A stretch of 64,000 nt of DNA from Chitinophagales bacterium. GTDB taxonomy: Bacteria > Bacteroidota > Bacteroidia > Chitinophagales > UBA10324. The translations under genes and the position numbers were made by a program. The stretch is taken from contig JAIBAY010000001.1 in assembly GCA_019694975.1 (NCBI GenBank), positions 316,732 to 380,731 of the forward strand, in the 5' to 3' direction. Positions 29,856 through 39,815 of this stretch are shown here, in pieces (position 1 is the first letter of the stretch; each line of letters opens with the position of its first letter). The notes below the pieces were generated by a model that was not told where the DNA came from, searched no databases, and was given only the letters and a program-made list of their open reading frames with translations.

Positions 29856-30551
29856 ATGCCAAACGAAGAATTGACAACCCGGAAAACCACCCACCTCGAT
29901 GCTGAACTGGACCGGCTGAAAGGCCAGATTGAAGAGATGGGAACACTGGTGCAGAATCAACTGAAGAAAAGCATACTGGCCATCACAAAACTCAATAAGG
30001 AAATTGCGCGCGAAGTAATCTTCCAGGAACGCAGGGTAAATGCGGAGGAATTGAAAATTGACCGCGACTGCGAAAACATCATGGCACTCTTTAATCCCGT
30101 TGCCATAGACCTGCGGCTGGTTTTTGCTTCTTTCAAAATCAACAGCCACCTCGAACGTATCGGTGACAACGCAAAAGGCATTGCACGCTATGCCGTGCAG
30201 ATTGAACAACCCTATGATGCCAAGTTGCTGGAAAACCTGCGGATCATGAAGATGTATGAGATAGCAGATGCAATGATCAGCGATAACCTGCTGGCATTCG
30301 CCAAATCAAATGCGTTACTGGCCAGGAACATCTTCAGCAAGGATGAACTGATGGATGAAATCAACAAGAGCGCCGACCAGGTGATCGCTGATTACCTGAA
30401 GTATCATCCTGAAGAAGTGGTGAACGCGCTACATATCGCATCGGTCATACACAAGCTGGAGCGCATCGGTGATCTGAATAAAAACATCGCTGAAGAAATC
30501 ATCTTCTTCGTGGAAGCGAATGTGTTGAAACATGAAAAAGAAAAAATCTGA
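29856..30551 (+). CDS. phoU: Phosphate signalling regulator PhoU
   Basis: A 231-residue protein of two PhoU three-helix bundles (about residues 15-110 and 120-215). Each repeat carries the acidic helix end expected for metal binding: RLVFASFKINSHLERIGDNA in the first and IHKLERIGDLNKNIAEE in the second. PhoU links transporter state to the sensor kinase, keeping Pho genes off when phosphate is plentiful. Its stop overlaps an ATG that opens the frame of the response regulator gene. Confidence 0.95.
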   Translation: MPNEELTTRKTTHLDAELDRLKGQIEEMGTLVQNQLKKSILAITKLNKEIAREVIFQERRVNAEELKIDRDCENIMALFNPVAIDLRLVFASFKINSHLERIGDNAKGIARYAVQIEQPYDAKLLENLRIMKMYEIADAMISDNLLAFAKSNALLARNIFSKDELMDEINKSADQVIADYLKYHPEEVVNALHIASVIHKLERIGDLNKNIAEEIIFFVEANVLKHEKEKI

Positions 30552-30598
30552 TGATGTTCACGCTTGGTAATCCGACACCGCTTCATAAAACGCGCCTT

Positions 30599-31276
30599 AT
30601 GGAAAATGTTTCCAAAATCCTGATTGTTGATGATGAAATTGATGTGCTGGAGTTTATCGCTTACAACCTGGAACGGGAAGGATTCAGAACGTTTATTGCC
30701 AAAGACGGGCTGGAAGCCATACGCATTGCCAAACAGGAGAAGCCCGACCTTATCCTGCTTGATGTCATGATGCCCAATCTCGACGGTTTCGCCGCCGCTG
30801 AACATTTCCGTAATCTGCGCGATCTTAAAAATACGCTGATTGTATTCCTGACCGCACGCAATGATGAAGAATCAGAATTGAAGGGATTTACGGTCGGCGC
30901 TGATGATTATATCACCAAACCCATCAAACCGAAACTGCTGGTGAGCCGTATCAAAGCACTGCTGCGCCGTAAGTCAGCCGGCAGCGACACGGAAATAGTG
31001 ATGGTGGGTAATATCTCCATCGACCGCGACCGTCATGTGGTGAAGGTGAAGGAGGAGGAGATTTTTCTTGCCAGGAAGGAATTTGATCTCCTGTCATTGC
31101 TCGCTTCAAAACCCGGCCGTGTTTTTCCAAGGAATGAAATCCTCAATAAAGTCTGGGGCGATGATATTATCGTTGGCGACCGTACCATAGATGTTCATAT
31201 AAGGAAGATACGGCAAAAGATCGGTGATGAGGTTATCAAAACAGTGAAGGGTGTAGGCTACAAATTTGAAATGTGA
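30599..31276 (+). CDS. PhoB-like OmpR-family response regulator
   Basis: From the ATG at 30599 the protein is 225 residues: a receiver domain with Asp11, Asp12, phospho-acceptor Asp55 (LILLDVMMP) and Lys (YITKPIKPK), then an OmpR-type winged-helix domain with GRVFPRNEILNKVWGDD and VDVHIRKIRQKIG-like recognition helix. The frame is open to an ATG at 30551 overlapping the phoU stop, which would add 16 residues; I prefer the later start because receivers begin a few residues before ILIVDDE. Position between phoU and a histidine kinase points to phosphate control, so PhoB is the likely name. Confidence 0.92.
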   Translation: MENVSKILIVDDEIDVLEFIAYNLEREGFRTFIAKDGLEAIRIAKQEKPDLILLDVMMPNLDGFAAAEHFRNLRDLKNTLIVFLTARNDEESELKGFTVGADDYITKPIKPKLLVSRIKALLRRKSAGSDTEIVMVGNISIDRDRHVVKVKEEEIFLARKEFDLLSLLASKPGRVFPRNEILNKVWGDDIIVGDRTIDVHIRKIRQKIGDEVIKTVKGVGYKFEM

Positions 31277-31350
31277 TGTGAATAACAGGCCACACCAGGC
31301 CATTGCGGATAGCGTAGCTTTACCGCACATCAAATCTGCTGGATGCATAC

Positions 31351-32406
31351 ATGAAGAATCAGAATCCAAGGACACTTGCTTTCTATATTTCGCTGGCGGT
31401 AGCTCTCGTGGCAACCACAGTGGTCGCTGCCACCCAAACATTCCGCCTTGCCAACTGGCTGAGTTGCTTTGTACTATTCATAGTGGTGATGGGCATTTCT
31501 TATTTCCTTTTTTATTATGTACTCGAGGCCTTTATCTACCGCAAAATCAAACTCGTTTATAAAACGATTCATAATCTTAAGCTGAACCGTTTTACCAAAG
31601 ATATACTGGGCAAATCGCTGCGTTCTGATGATCCGCTCACCGATGTGCAGGAAGAAGTGCAGCAATGGGCGGAGGACAGCCATAAAGAAATTGAAGGATT
31701 GCGAAAAGCGGAACAATACCGCAAAGAGTTTCTTTCTAACCTGTCACACGAATTCAAAACACCGCTGTTCAGCATACAGGGATATGTGCATACCCTGTTG
31801 GATGGCGCCATGGACGACAGTGAAGTGAACCGGCACTTCCTCGAAAAAACAGCCGGCAGCATCGAACGCCTCTGCAACCTTGTGAACGACCTGGAGGAAA
31901 TTGCCAAACTGGAAAGCGGGGAAGAACAACTGGAATACGTGACGTTTGATATCTATTCACTCACTAAAGATGTATTTGAGGAAATGGAGTACAAAGCCAA
32001 TATGCACGGCATCCATTTTTCTATTAAGAAAGGATGCGAAAGGCCTTTCTATGTTTCTGCCGACAAGGACAAAATACGGCAGGTAATGGTGAACCTTATT
32101 GATAACTCGATCAAATACGGAAATGAAAACGGCAATACCATCGTGAGTTTTTATGATATGGCCGATAACCTGCTGGTAGAGATAACCGATGATGGCATCG
32201 GTATCTCGGAAGAACATCTGCCGCGTCTGTTTGAACGATTTTACCGTATTGACAAGAGCCGCTCCCGCGAACAGGGCGGAACAGGCCTCGGACTTGCCAT
32301 CGTAAAACACCTCATTGAGGCGCACGGTCAAACCATCAATGTGCGCAGCAAGGTTGGCGTAGGTTCTACATTTGGATTTACACTGATGAAAAATCCGGAT
32401 AGCTGA
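31351..32406 (+). CDS. PhoR-like sensor histidine kinase
   Basis: A 351-residue inner-membrane kinase: two hydrophobic segments near residues 10-30 and 37-60 with almost no periplasmic loop, a HAMP-like linker, HisKA with His133 in LSHEFKTPLFS, and an HATPase domain with VNLIDNSIKYG, DDGIGI and GGTGLGLAIV. The absence of a periplasmic sensor domain matches PhoR-type kinases, which read the Pst-PhoU complex. It is 74 bases after the response regulator gene and ends the phosphate cluster. PorY-type kinases have a similar size, so that alternative is not fully excluded. Confidence 0.9.
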   Translation: MKNQNPRTLAFYISLAVALVATTVVAATQTFRLANWLSCFVLFIVVMGISYFLFYYVLEAFIYRKIKLVYKTIHNLKLNRFTKDILGKSLRSDDPLTDVQEEVQQWAEDSHKEIEGLRKAEQYRKEFLSNLSHEFKTPLFSIQGYVHTLLDGAMDDSEVNRHFLEKTAGSIERLCNLVNDLEEIAKLESGEEQLEYVTFDIYSLTKDVFEEMEYKANMHGIHFSIKKGCERPFYVSADKDKIRQVMVNLIDNSIKYGNENGNTIVSFYDMADNLLVEITDDGIGISEEHLPRLFERFYRIDKSRSREQGGTGLGLAIVKHLIEAHGQTINVRSKVGVGSTFGFTLMKNPDS

Positions 32407-32427
32407 TCTATCATTAACCTTCCATAA

Positions 32428-32457
32428 TAAAAAAAGACGGGCATGCTTTCTCGTCTT
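32428..32457 (-). terminator. Intrinsic terminator of the 33100 lipoprotein gene
   Basis: On the minus strand AAGACG, a 12-base loop and CGTCTT are followed by seven T. It lies 46 bases past the stop of the minus-strand gene at 32504-33100 and 22 bases past the phoR-like stop on the other strand. Confidence 0.7.
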
Positions 32458-32503
32458 GCTGCTGCGATGATCTCTTGAATACCATTGTTGAATGGCAATC
32501 TGT

Positions 32504-33100
32504 TTAACTCTTTGCAATATTAATTATCCAAAGTATAAAGAACACCAGCGCCGCAATGCCAGCAACAGTTGCGAATACGCCGAAAACCCATGACGCGGTG
32601 ATCAATAAACTTAATACAATTGCCGCGCCTGCAAGAATGATCCACAGCAATAACAACTTGTGCTGATCCTGGGTGATATCTGTCGGGGCTAAGGCCTTCA
32701 GCTTTTTGAATGTAGGAGTGAAGTCATACGACGGTTGTCCTGTAATACTGCCATTGGCATTGCTTTCAGAGAGGGGAGATTGCAAAGCTCCGGTCAGTGG
32801 TTGCTCAGCAGGCGCAAGGAAATTATTGCTGCTATTGATTTTCCTGAGATCAGGTTTTACTTCCACAGATGCCATATCGCTTTCGGGTGACTGGAGCAGG
32901 GATGGCAATGTTTTATCTGTCTTTTTCAAATCCTCTTTACTAAAGTTTTGCACTGTGCCCGCTTGCTCAGTATCCTGTTGCTTTTTTACATACTTAAGAT
33001 GCGAATACCTGCTCGCTTCGTAACCCGTTGAACAGGAATTCAACAGGGAAGTAACTAACAGCAGCAGGCACAGGGTTTTCAGGGTAGCATAGTGATTCAT
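32504..33100 (-). CDS. Hypothetical lipoprotein with C-terminal membrane helices
   Basis: A 198-residue protein with signal peptide and lipobox (LLNSCSTGYE), a low-complexity polar middle (residues 30-140) and two hydrophobic helices near the C-terminus (LLLLWIILAGAAIVLSLLI and VFGVFATVAGIAALVFFILW). The pattern is common in small Bacteroidota membrane proteins, but I do not recognise the family and assign no function. It is a single gene with its own terminator, divergent from rmlA. Confidence 0.75.
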   Translation of the reverse strand: MNHYATLKTLCLLLLVTSLLNSCSTGYEASRYSHLKYVKKQQDTEQAGTVQNFSKEDLKKTDKTLPSLLQSPESDMASVEVKPDLRKINSSNNFLAPAEQPLTGALQSPLSESNANGSITGQPSYDFTPTFKKLKALAPTDITQDQHKLLLLWIILAGAAIVLSLLITASWVFGVFATVAGIAALVFFILWIINIAKS

Positions 33101-33225
33101 GACACAAGAGGTGGTTTGGATGAAATTATGTCTTCAAAAATAATTCATTGCCCTTACAAGTGTAAAATTTCCTTCGTTCCTTTTCAGGAGGCGAAGGGTT
33201 CTGTTCTTCGCTGGCTTACTTTTCC

Positions 33226-33233
33226 TATTTTCG
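33226..33233 (+). promoter_or_regulatory. Putative -7 element of rmlA
   Basis: TATTTTCG, a TAnnTTCG variant, lies 53 bases before the rmlA ATG. The -33 element was not identified. Confidence 0.35.
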
Positions 33234-33285
33234 TACCAACGAACAATCACCTCACTTCATCTTTGGAGGATTATACAGCATCAAC

Positions 33286-34161
33286 ATGAAAGGAATCATT
33301 CTCGCCGGCGGGTCAGGAACCCGGTTATATCCGATTACTTATGCAATCAGCAAGCAGATCATGCCCATCTACGACAAACCCATGATCTATTATCCGCTGT
33401 CAGTGCTGATGATGGCGGGCATTAATGAAGTGCTGATTATTTCAACCCCGCAGGATATGCCGCAGTTCAAAAGATTGCTCAGCGATGGTTCACAACTCGG
33501 CTGTAACTTTCAGTATGCGATCCAGGAAAAACCAAACGGGCTCGCCCAGGCATTTGTAATTGGCGAAAAATTTATTGGAGGCGGCAGTGTGGCTTTGATC
33601 CTCGGCGACAATATTTTTTACGGATCAGGGCTGGGTACTTTCCTCGAACACAACACACAACCGGATGGCGGAATTATCTTTGCCTATCACGTAAGCGATC
33701 CTCAACGGTATGGTGTAGTTGAGTTTGATGATAAAAATACAGTGCTCTCCATCGAAGAAAAACCTGTTCATCCCAAATCAAACTTTGCGGTGCCCGGCTT
33801 GTATTTCTACGACAATGCTGTGGTTGAAATTGCAAAAAACCTGCAGCCGGGCAGCCGTGGAGAATATGAAATCACCGATGTAAACAAAGAATATCTCCAA
33901 AGAGGAAAATTGAAAGTGGCCATCCTCGACCGAGGTACGGCCTGGCTCGATACCGGCACTTTTGACTCACTCATGGCAGCCTCACAATTTGTGCAGGTAG
34001 TAGAAAACCGGCAGGGATTAAAAATAGGATGCATTGAAGAAATTGCCTGGCGCAAAAAATATATTGACGATCATCAATTGAAACACTTGGCGGAGCCATT
34101 GCTGAAAAGTGGTTACGGAAATTATTTGATGGAGTTGATGCGTTTAAAAACAAATAACTAA
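33286..34161 (+). CDS. rmlA: Glucose-1-phosphate thymidylyltransferase RmlA
   Basis: Makes dTDP-glucose from dTTP and glucose-1-phosphate, the entry to dTDP-rhamnose and other deoxysugars for surface polysaccharide. The nucleotide-binding start [14 protein letters not shown] and the motifs [25 protein letters not shown] and [10 protein letters not shown] are those of RmlA. The 291-residue length is normal. The next gene is an SDR epimerase/dehydratase 19 bases downstream; rmlB, rmlC and rmlD proper are not in the window. Confidence 0.96.
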   Translation: MKGIILAGGSGTRLYPITYAISKQIMPIYDKPMIYYPLSVLMMAGINEVLIISTPQDMPQFKRLLSDGSQLGCNFQYAIQEKPNGLAQAFVIGEKFIGGGSVALILGDNIFYGSGLGTFLEHNTQPDGGIIFAYHVSDPQRYGVVEFDDKNTVLSIEEKPVHPKSNFAVPGLYFYDNAVVEIAKNLQPGSRGEYEITDVNKEYLQRGKLKVAILDRGTAWLDTGTFDSLMAASQFVQVVENRQGLKIGCIEEIAWRKKYIDDHQLKHLAEPLLKSGYGNYLMELMRLKTNN

Positions 34162-34180
34162 ATTTAAACAGAACTGCAAA

Positions 34181-35110
34181 GTGCGTAAAATATTAATCAC
34201 CGGCGGAGCAGGATTTATTGCCAGTTGCCTGGCTGATAAATTAGTGCAGGATGAAAACAATTACGTGGTGATTGTTGACAACCTGCTTACCGGTACGAAA
34301 GAAAAACTGCCGTCGAAGCAATACAAAAACTGGCACTTCATCAAAGCCGACGTCAACAAATTCGCTGATGTTTCCTCCATCATGGTGGCGTATCAGTTTG
34401 ATTATGTGTTTCACTATGCAGCCGTGGTCGGCGTACAACGGACATTGAATAATCCGGTGAATGTTTTGAACGATATAAAAGGCATTCGCAACATTCTCGA
34501 TCTTTCCAAAAACACCGGCGTGAAATGCGTCTATTATTCCTCCTCTTCCGAAGTATATGGTGAACCGGTTGAGTTTCCGCAGAATGAAGAAACGACTCCA
34601 TTGAATTCAAGACTTCCTTATGCGATAGTAAAAAACGTAGGCGAGTCCTTTCTCAAATCTTATCACAAAGAATACGGTTTGAATTACACGATCTTTCGTT
34701 TCTTCAATACCTACGGCCCTAAGCAATCGGTTGACTTCGTGGTTTCCAAATTCATCCGCGCGGCATTACATCATAAGGAAATTGTGCTGTACGGCGACGG
34801 AAAACAAACACGCACCTTTCTGTTTATAGATGACAATATTGAAGCCACTGTAAATGCCCTCAACCAACAGAAATACCTGAATGCCGTTGTGAACATCGGT
34901 TGCGACGAGGAAACCACCATCATCAGCCTGGCAAAAAAAATCATCCGCATTACCAAATCAAAATCCAAAATCATTCATCATCCGCCATTAAAGGAAGGTG
35001 ATATGCTGCGCCGGAAACCGGATGCTGAAAAAATGAAACAATTGATTAACCACCCTTTGGTGACACTGGATGAAGGATTGCGCAGAACGATTGCCTCCGG
35101 CAATTTCTGA
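34181..35110 (+). CDS. NAD-dependent sugar-nucleotide epimerase/dehydratase (extended SDR)
   Basis: A 309-residue extended short-chain dehydrogenase. The cofactor loop reads GGAGFIAS, with alanine in place of the usual last glycine; catalytic residues lie in YYSSSSEVYG and YAIVKNVGE (YxxxK). FNTYGPKQ and TRTFLFIDD are typical of UDP-glucose 4-epimerase, UDP-glucuronate decarboxylase and dTDP-glucose dehydratase relatives, and sequence alone does not decide among them. The start is a GTG at 34181. Closeness to rmlA suggests a surface sugar pathway. Confidence 0.88.
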   Translation: MRKILITGGAGFIASCLADKLVQDENNYVVIVDNLLTGTKEKLPSKQYKNWHFIKADVNKFADVSSIMVAYQFDYVFHYAAVVGVQRTLNNPVNVLNDIKGIRNILDLSKNTGVKCVYYSSSSEVYGEPVEFPQNEETTPLNSRLPYAIVKNVGESFLKSYHKEYGLNYTIFRFFNTYGPKQSVDFVVSKFIRAALHHKEIVLYGDGKQTRTFLFIDDNIEATVNALNQQKYLNAVVNIGCDEETTIISLAKKIIRITKSKSKIIHHPPLKEGDMLRRKPDAEKMKQLINHPLVTLDEGLRRTIASGNF

Positions 35111-35311
35111 CGAAGTCATTGAATTGCTTTATGGGCTTTATATTTGAACTTGTATTGACGGTCAGCGATATAATAAAAGTGCCTGCCATAGCAGCAGCTA
35201 TTCAACCCGGGTTGTTATAGGTTTGATGCAACAAGGAAGATGAGATATGCAGCCGGAGGCACCGGCAAATTATAGAGAAGACAACTGCTAATTAAACTAT
35301 CTTGTGACAAT

Positions 35312-37018
35312 ATGATCAAGCGCTGGGTACTTAAAGAAACAGATCCGCATCAACTGGCAAGATTGCAGACTGCGCTGAATATTCACCCTGTATTATTACA
35401 ACTGCTGGTACAAAGGGGCATCTCCACTTTTGAAGAGGCCAGGAAATTTTTCCGTCCTTCACTCGCCGACCTGCATGATCCGTTGCTGATGAAAGATATG
35501 GACGTCGCCGTAAAGCGAATTGAAAGGGCCATAGCAAACCATGAAAAGGTTTTGATTTACGGCGACTATGACGTTGACGGAACCACCTCCGTAGCTACTG
35601 TATATTCCTTCTTCCTGGCCTTGGGTGTGATGGTGGATTATTACGTTCCCAACCGTTACACGGAAGGATATGGCATCTCTTCACAGGGAATTGACTGGGC
35701 AAAAGAGAGAGGGTTCACCCTTATTATCGCATTGGACTGCGGGATAAAATCGATTGATAAAATCGAATATGCACGACAACGGTCCATTGATTTTATCATC
35801 TGCGACCATCATCTACCCGGCGAAACAATTCCTGCAGCCATTGCGGTGCTTGATCCTAAAAGAAGCGACTGCAGCTACCCTTATAAAGAGCTGAGTGGTT
35901 GCGGCATAGGATTTAAACTGATCAGTGCATTCGCGCAGCAAAACAATCTTCCTGATGAAAGCTATCTCCGGTACCTCGATTTTGTGGTGGTAAGCATTGC
36001 ATCCGACATTGTACCGATTACCGGCGAAAACCGTGTGCTGGCCCATTATGGTTTATTGAAGATCAATCAGCAGCCCAGCGAAGGCCTCCGCGCCCTGATG
36101 CAGTCTAACACGGTTAAAAAGGAATTTACCATCTCCGACCTTGTATTCGTGATCGGGCCGCGCATCAATGCCGCAGGAAGAATGGATGATGCACGCAATG
36201 CCGTGCAACTGCTCATCTCCGAATCTGCTCATCATGCTGCGGGCAATGCGGAAGTGCTGAACAAACACAATACCGACCGGAGGGAGTTTGACAGTTCCAT
36301 CACACTGGAAGCACTGGCCATGCTGGAAGCCGATCCTGCTCAGGCCGGTAAAAAAAGCACGGTGCTCTTTCAGCCGCACTGGCATAAGGGTGTAATCGGA
36401 ATCGTCGCCTCCAGGCTGATTGATAAGTGGTATCGCCCTACCATCATCCTCACCGAATCAAATGGGCTTGCTACCGGTTCTGCACGTTCCGTGGCCGGCT
36501 TCGATATTTATGAAGCGATTCTCGCCTGCTGTGATTTGCTGGAACAGTTTGGCGGTCATATGTTTGCAGCCGGGCTTACCATGCGCATCGAAAATATTGA
36601 AGCATTTACCAATCGGTTTGAAGAGGTAGTGGCATCAACCATTGAAGAAAGGTACCTCACGCCGGAAATTGAAATCAATGCGGAACTGGAGATGGAAGAA
36701 ATCACACCAAGGTTTTACAGTGTACTGAAACAGTTTGCTCCGTTCGGTCCGCAGAATATGAAACCGGTTTTCATGACAAGTAATGTGGAAGATACCGGCT
36801 GGTCGCGCATCGTAGGCACGGATCATCTTAAATTTTCGCTTAAAAAGGGGCATGGATCTTTGAATGGCATCGGCTTTGGCATGGGGAGTTTGCTGCCCAT
36901 CATTAAAGGCGGCCAGCCATTCGACATCTGTTACAACCTTGATGAGAATGAATGGAACAACAAGAAGAAGATTGAGATGACGGTTAAAGATGTAAGACCA
37001 TCCCGCACTGTCAGCTGA
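35312..37018 (+). CDS. recJ: Single-stranded-DNA-specific exonuclease RecJ
   Basis: A 568-residue 5'-3' exonuclease for recombination and repair. The DHH phosphoesterase motifs are present: YGDYDVDGTTSVA (motif I), ALDCGI, and ICDHHLPG (motif III), followed by the DHHA1 domain with GGHMFAAGLTM and a C-terminal OB domain (about residues 460-560). All manganese ligands appear kept. The 201-base gap before it shows nothing recognised; lptB follows. Confidence 0.96.
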   Translation: MIKRWVLKETDPHQLARLQTALNIHPVLLQLLVQRGISTFEEARKFFRPSLADLHDPLLMKDMDVAVKRIERAIANHEKVLIYGDYDVDGTTSVATVYSFFLALGVMVDYYVPNRYTEGYGISSQGIDWAKERGFTLIIALDCGIKSIDKIEYARQRSIDFIICDHHLPGETIPAAIAVLDPKRSDCSYPYKELSGCGIGFKLISAFAQQNNLPDESYLRYLDFVVVSIASDIVPITGENRVLAHYGLLKINQQPSEGLRALMQSNTVKKEFTISDLVFVIGPRINAAGRMDDARNAVQLLISESAHHAAGNAEVLNKHNTDRREFDSSITLEALAMLEADPAQAGKKSTVLFQPHWHKGVIGIVASRLIDKWYRPTIILTESNGLATGSARSVAGFDIYEAILACCDLLEQFGGHMFAAGLTMRIENIEAFTNRFEEVVASTIEERYLTPEIEINAELEMEEITPRFYSVLKQFAPFGPQNMKPVFMTSNVEDTGWSRIVGTDHLKFSLKKGHGSLNGIGFGMGSLLPIIKGGQPFDICYNLDENEWNNKKKIEMTVKDVRPSRTVS

Positions 37019-37120
37019 AGTGAACTGATGAAAATTCACGACACCGGTGCATAACAATTCCCGAAGAAGTAAATGCCGGGATCACCTGCTGTGAGTATTC
37101 ATCAACCAATACAAGAAAAC

Positions 37121-37861
37121 ATGATCCTCCGTACAGAAAATCTGGTAAAGGCATACAGGCAGCGCAAGGTGGTAGACCATGTGTCTGTCTTTGTGCAGCA
37201 AGGTGAAATTGTCGGACTACTTGGTCCTAATGGTGCCGGAAAAACCACTACGTTTTACATGACGGTGGGGCTGGTAAGGCCTGATGAAGGAAAAATTCTG
37301 CTCGATCAGCTCGACATCACGCATCAGCCCATGTATAAGCGCGCGCAGGAAGGAATTGGTTATCTGCCGCAGGAAGCGTCCATCTTCAGAAAGTTATCCG
37401 TGGAAGACAATGTTTCCGCCGTGCTGGAGATGACACGACTATCCAAAAAGGAACAGAAAGAAAAACTGGAGATCCTGCTGGATGAATTCGGCCTGAATCA
37501 CGTGCGGAAAAACAGGGGCGACCTGTTATCCGGCGGCGAAAGAAGAAGAACGGAGATTGCCAGGGCATTAGCCGTTGACCCCAAATTTATACTGCTCGAT
37601 GAGCCCTTCGCAGGCATTGACCCGATAGCCGTTGAAGATATTCAAATGATTGTCGCCAAGCTGAAATTCAAAAATATCGGCATCCTCATCACCGATCACA
37701 ACGTGCAGGAAACATTATCCATCACCGACCGCGCCTACCTGCTTTTCGAAGGAAGGATATTGAAGCAGGGAACGGCGGAGGAACTGGCGGCCGATGAACA
37801 GGTACGTAAGGTTTATCTGGGGCGCAATTTTGAACTGCGGCGTAAAAATCCTGTTCCATGA
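37121..37861 (+). CDS. lptB: LPS export ABC transporter ATPase LptB
   Basis: Cytoplasmic ATPase that drives LPS from the inner to the outer membrane with LptFG. It has Walker [11 protein letters not shown], signature [16 protein letters not shown] and Walker [14 protein letters not shown] with the LptB-specific [17 protein letters not shown]. The ATG at 37121 gives 246 residues beginning [12 protein letters not shown], matching the family start; an in-frame ATG at 37073 would add 16 residues not typical of LptB. No other lpt gene is adjacent. Confidence 0.95.
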   Translation: MILRTENLVKAYRQRKVVDHVSVFVQQGEIVGLLGPNGAGKTTTFYMTVGLVRPDEGKILLDQLDITHQPMYKRAQEGIGYLPQEASIFRKLSVEDNVSAVLEMTRLSKKEQKEKLEILLDEFGLNHVRKNRGDLLSGGERRRTEIARALAVDPKFILLDEPFAGIDPIAVEDIQMIVAKLKFKNIGILITDHNVQETLSITDRAYLLFEGRILKQGTAEELAADEQVRKVYLGRNFELRRKNPVP

Positions 37862-37958
37862 CCATGGAATTCCGCTGACCGATATATATTTCCGAATTTC
37901 TTTCCCATCTTTCAGCAATTGGTTTTGCGGTTAACCATCATTTCACCTTCATACACTA

Positions 37959-39485
37959 TTGTTTGTCTTTTCTCCCATAGTACAATGGTTTCTCCGACAG
38001 CGTATCAGCCAGATTCAGCTGTGGATGGATTATCCGCTTGACGCACAGCAGAAAGTTTTTCAATACCTCATAGAAACAGCACGGGACACTGAATGGGGAA
38101 AGGCATATGGCTATGCCGACATCCGCTATGCTGATGATTTTAGAAAGCGTGTACCATTGCAGGACTATGAATCCCTGAAACCTTTTATTCAACGCCTGAT
38201 GGATGGGGAACAAAACATCCTCTGGAACTCGCCTGTAAAATGGTTTTCAAAATCTTCCGGTACCACTTCGGATAAAAGCAAGTTCATCCCGATGACGGAA
38301 GAGTCGATTGAGGATTGCCATTACCGTGGCGCCATTGATCTGTTATCCGCCTATTGCAATGCCAATCCGAATACAAGGCTGCTGAGCGGCAAAGGATTGA
38401 TCGTTGGTGGCAGTCATCAAATCAATCCGATGAACAGAACTGCCGTGTATGGCGACCTGTCGGCTGTCTTATTGCAGAACATGTCCTTCTTCGCGCAATG
38501 GTACCGTACACCCGACCTGTCTGTTGCACTCATGAATGACTGGGAGATGAAACTGGAAGCACTTGCCAAAGCTACCGTCCATGAAGATGTGACCAATATC
38601 TCCGGCGTGCCGACATGGACCATGCTGCTGATAAAAAGACTGTTTGAGCTAACCGGGGAAAATAACCTGAAAACCATCTGGCCAAATCTTGAATTGTACA
38701 TACATGGCGGCGTTAGCTTCAAGCCATACCGTGCAGCATTCAGGTCTTTAATTCAGGCAAATGATATGTACTACTATGAAACATATAATGCCTCGGAAGG
38801 ATTCTTCGGATTTCAGTATGGCCTGGAAGACGACGATCTCCTGCTGCACCTGAACAATGGTATCTTCTATGAATTTATTCCATCCACCGAATTTGGCAAG
38901 TCAGCTCCCCGGACGGTTTTGCTGCATGAAGTAATACCCGGTGAAAGTTACGGGCTTGTGATTTCCACCAATGGTGGCTTATGGCGATATGTGGTGGGTG
39001 ATACGATCAGGTTTACTTCCGTACGACCTTTTAAAATACAGGTAACCGGCAGGTTGAAGCACTTCATCAATGCTTTCGGCGAGGAGGTTATCGTGGATAA
39101 TACTGACCGTGCTATATCCGAGGCATGCCGGCTGACTGGCGCAGCGGTAAATGATTATACGGTGGCACCTATTTATCTCACCTTACAAAACCGTGGCGGA
39201 CATGAGTGGCTTATAGAATTCTCAAAGCAGCCTGATGACCTTGCACACTTCACGCGGGTACTGGATGATACGCTCAGGGCTGTCAATTCAGATTATGATG
39301 CCAAACGCTCGCACGACCTTGCACTACTGCTTCCTGTGATTCATGTACTTCGGCCTGATACATTCTATAATTGGCTTAAATCGAAAGGGAAGCTCGGTGG
39401 TCAAAACAAAGTTCCACGCCTGAGCAACGACAGAACTTATGTGGAAGAAATATTAGCCTCAGCCAACCTGCAGCAGTCATCCTGA
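37959..39485 (+). CDS. GH3-family acyl-adenylate amino acid ligase
   Basis: A 508-residue member of the GH3 family, known in plants as acyl-acid amido synthetases that adenylate jasmonate or auxin and join them to amino acids. Visible adenylation motifs are WFSKSSGTTSDKSKFIPMT (ATP loop), YYETYNASEGFFGFQ, and WRYVVGDTIRFTS. Bacterial members are widespread in Bacteroidota with no established substrate. The start is a TTG at 37959, since homologous sequence such as WFLRQRISQIQL begins before the first in-frame ATG. It is followed by the convergent Spy-like gene. Confidence 0.88.
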   Translation: MFVFSPIVQWFLRQRISQIQLWMDYPLDAQQKVFQYLIETARDTEWGKAYGYADIRYADDFRKRVPLQDYESLKPFIQRLMDGEQNILWNSPVKWFSKSSGTTSDKSKFIPMTEESIEDCHYRGAIDLLSAYCNANPNTRLLSGKGLIVGGSHQINPMNRTAVYGDLSAVLLQNMSFFAQWYRTPDLSVALMNDWEMKLEALAKATVHEDVTNISGVPTWTMLLIKRLFELTGENNLKTIWPNLELYIHGGVSFKPYRAAFRSLIQANDMYYYETYNASEGFFGFQYGLEDDDLLLHLNNGIFYEFIPSTEFGKSAPRTVLLHEVIPGESYGLVISTNGGLWRYVVGDTIRFTSVRPFKIQVTGRLKHFINAFGEEVIVDNTDRAISEACRLTGAAVNDYTVAPIYLTLQNRGGHEWLIEFSKQPDDLAHFTRVLDDTLRAVNSDYDAKRSHDLALLLPVIHVLRPDTFYNWLKSKGKLGGQNKVPRLSNDRTYVEEILASANLQQSS

Positions 39486-39509
39486 TATGCAGCATGCACC
39501 GTTGAAGTT

Positions 39510-39815
39510 CTACTGCCGGAAGAACTCCTTATACGATTCGAAATTCGCCATAAATTTTTGCTTCTGCTCTGCTGATAACAAATCCTGGACTTGTGCTTTT
39601 AAATCCTGCCTGATACCCTGCATCTGCGATTTAATGTCGCCACCACCTGTTTTTGCGGCTTTGCGCTGCTCACGAAACTGCTGAAAAGCAGCCTTCATTT
39701 TTTCCAGTTGCTCTCCCGTAAGGTTAAGATCGGTTGTCAGCTGCGATAACATTTGCGCCGCCATTCCCTGTTTATCCGCTTTGGCACCGCCAAATAATTT
39801 ATTCAGAAATCCCAT
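39510..39815 (-). CDS. Small helical protein, Spy/CpxP-like pattern
   Basis: A protein of 101 residues from the ATG at 39815 (110 from an ATG at 39842). It starts MGFLNKLFGG, then has helices rich in Gln, Lys and Glu, including LTTDLNLTGEQLEKMKAAFQ and LSAEQKQKFMANFESY, which resemble the LTxxQ repeats of Spy-type proteins. Unlike Spy it has no signal peptide, so it is likely cytoplasmic. The role is unknown. It is convergent with the GH3 gene and sits 184 bases from the Rieske gene. Confidence 0.7.
   Translation of the reverse strand: MGFLNKLFGGAKADKQGMAAQMLSQLTTDLNLTGEQLEKMKAAFQQFREQRKAAKTGGGDIKSQMQGIRQDLKAQVQDLLSAEQKQKFMANFESYKEFFRQ

Noticed and set aside
31351-32406. Naming this kinase PorY, partner of PorX
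   Set aside because: It directly follows phoU and a PhoB-like regulator, so PhoR is better supported; PorX lies 15 kb away.
37854-37869. Short dyad TTCCAT/ATGGAA at the lptB stop
   Set aside because: Only a 6-base stem without T run; expected by chance.
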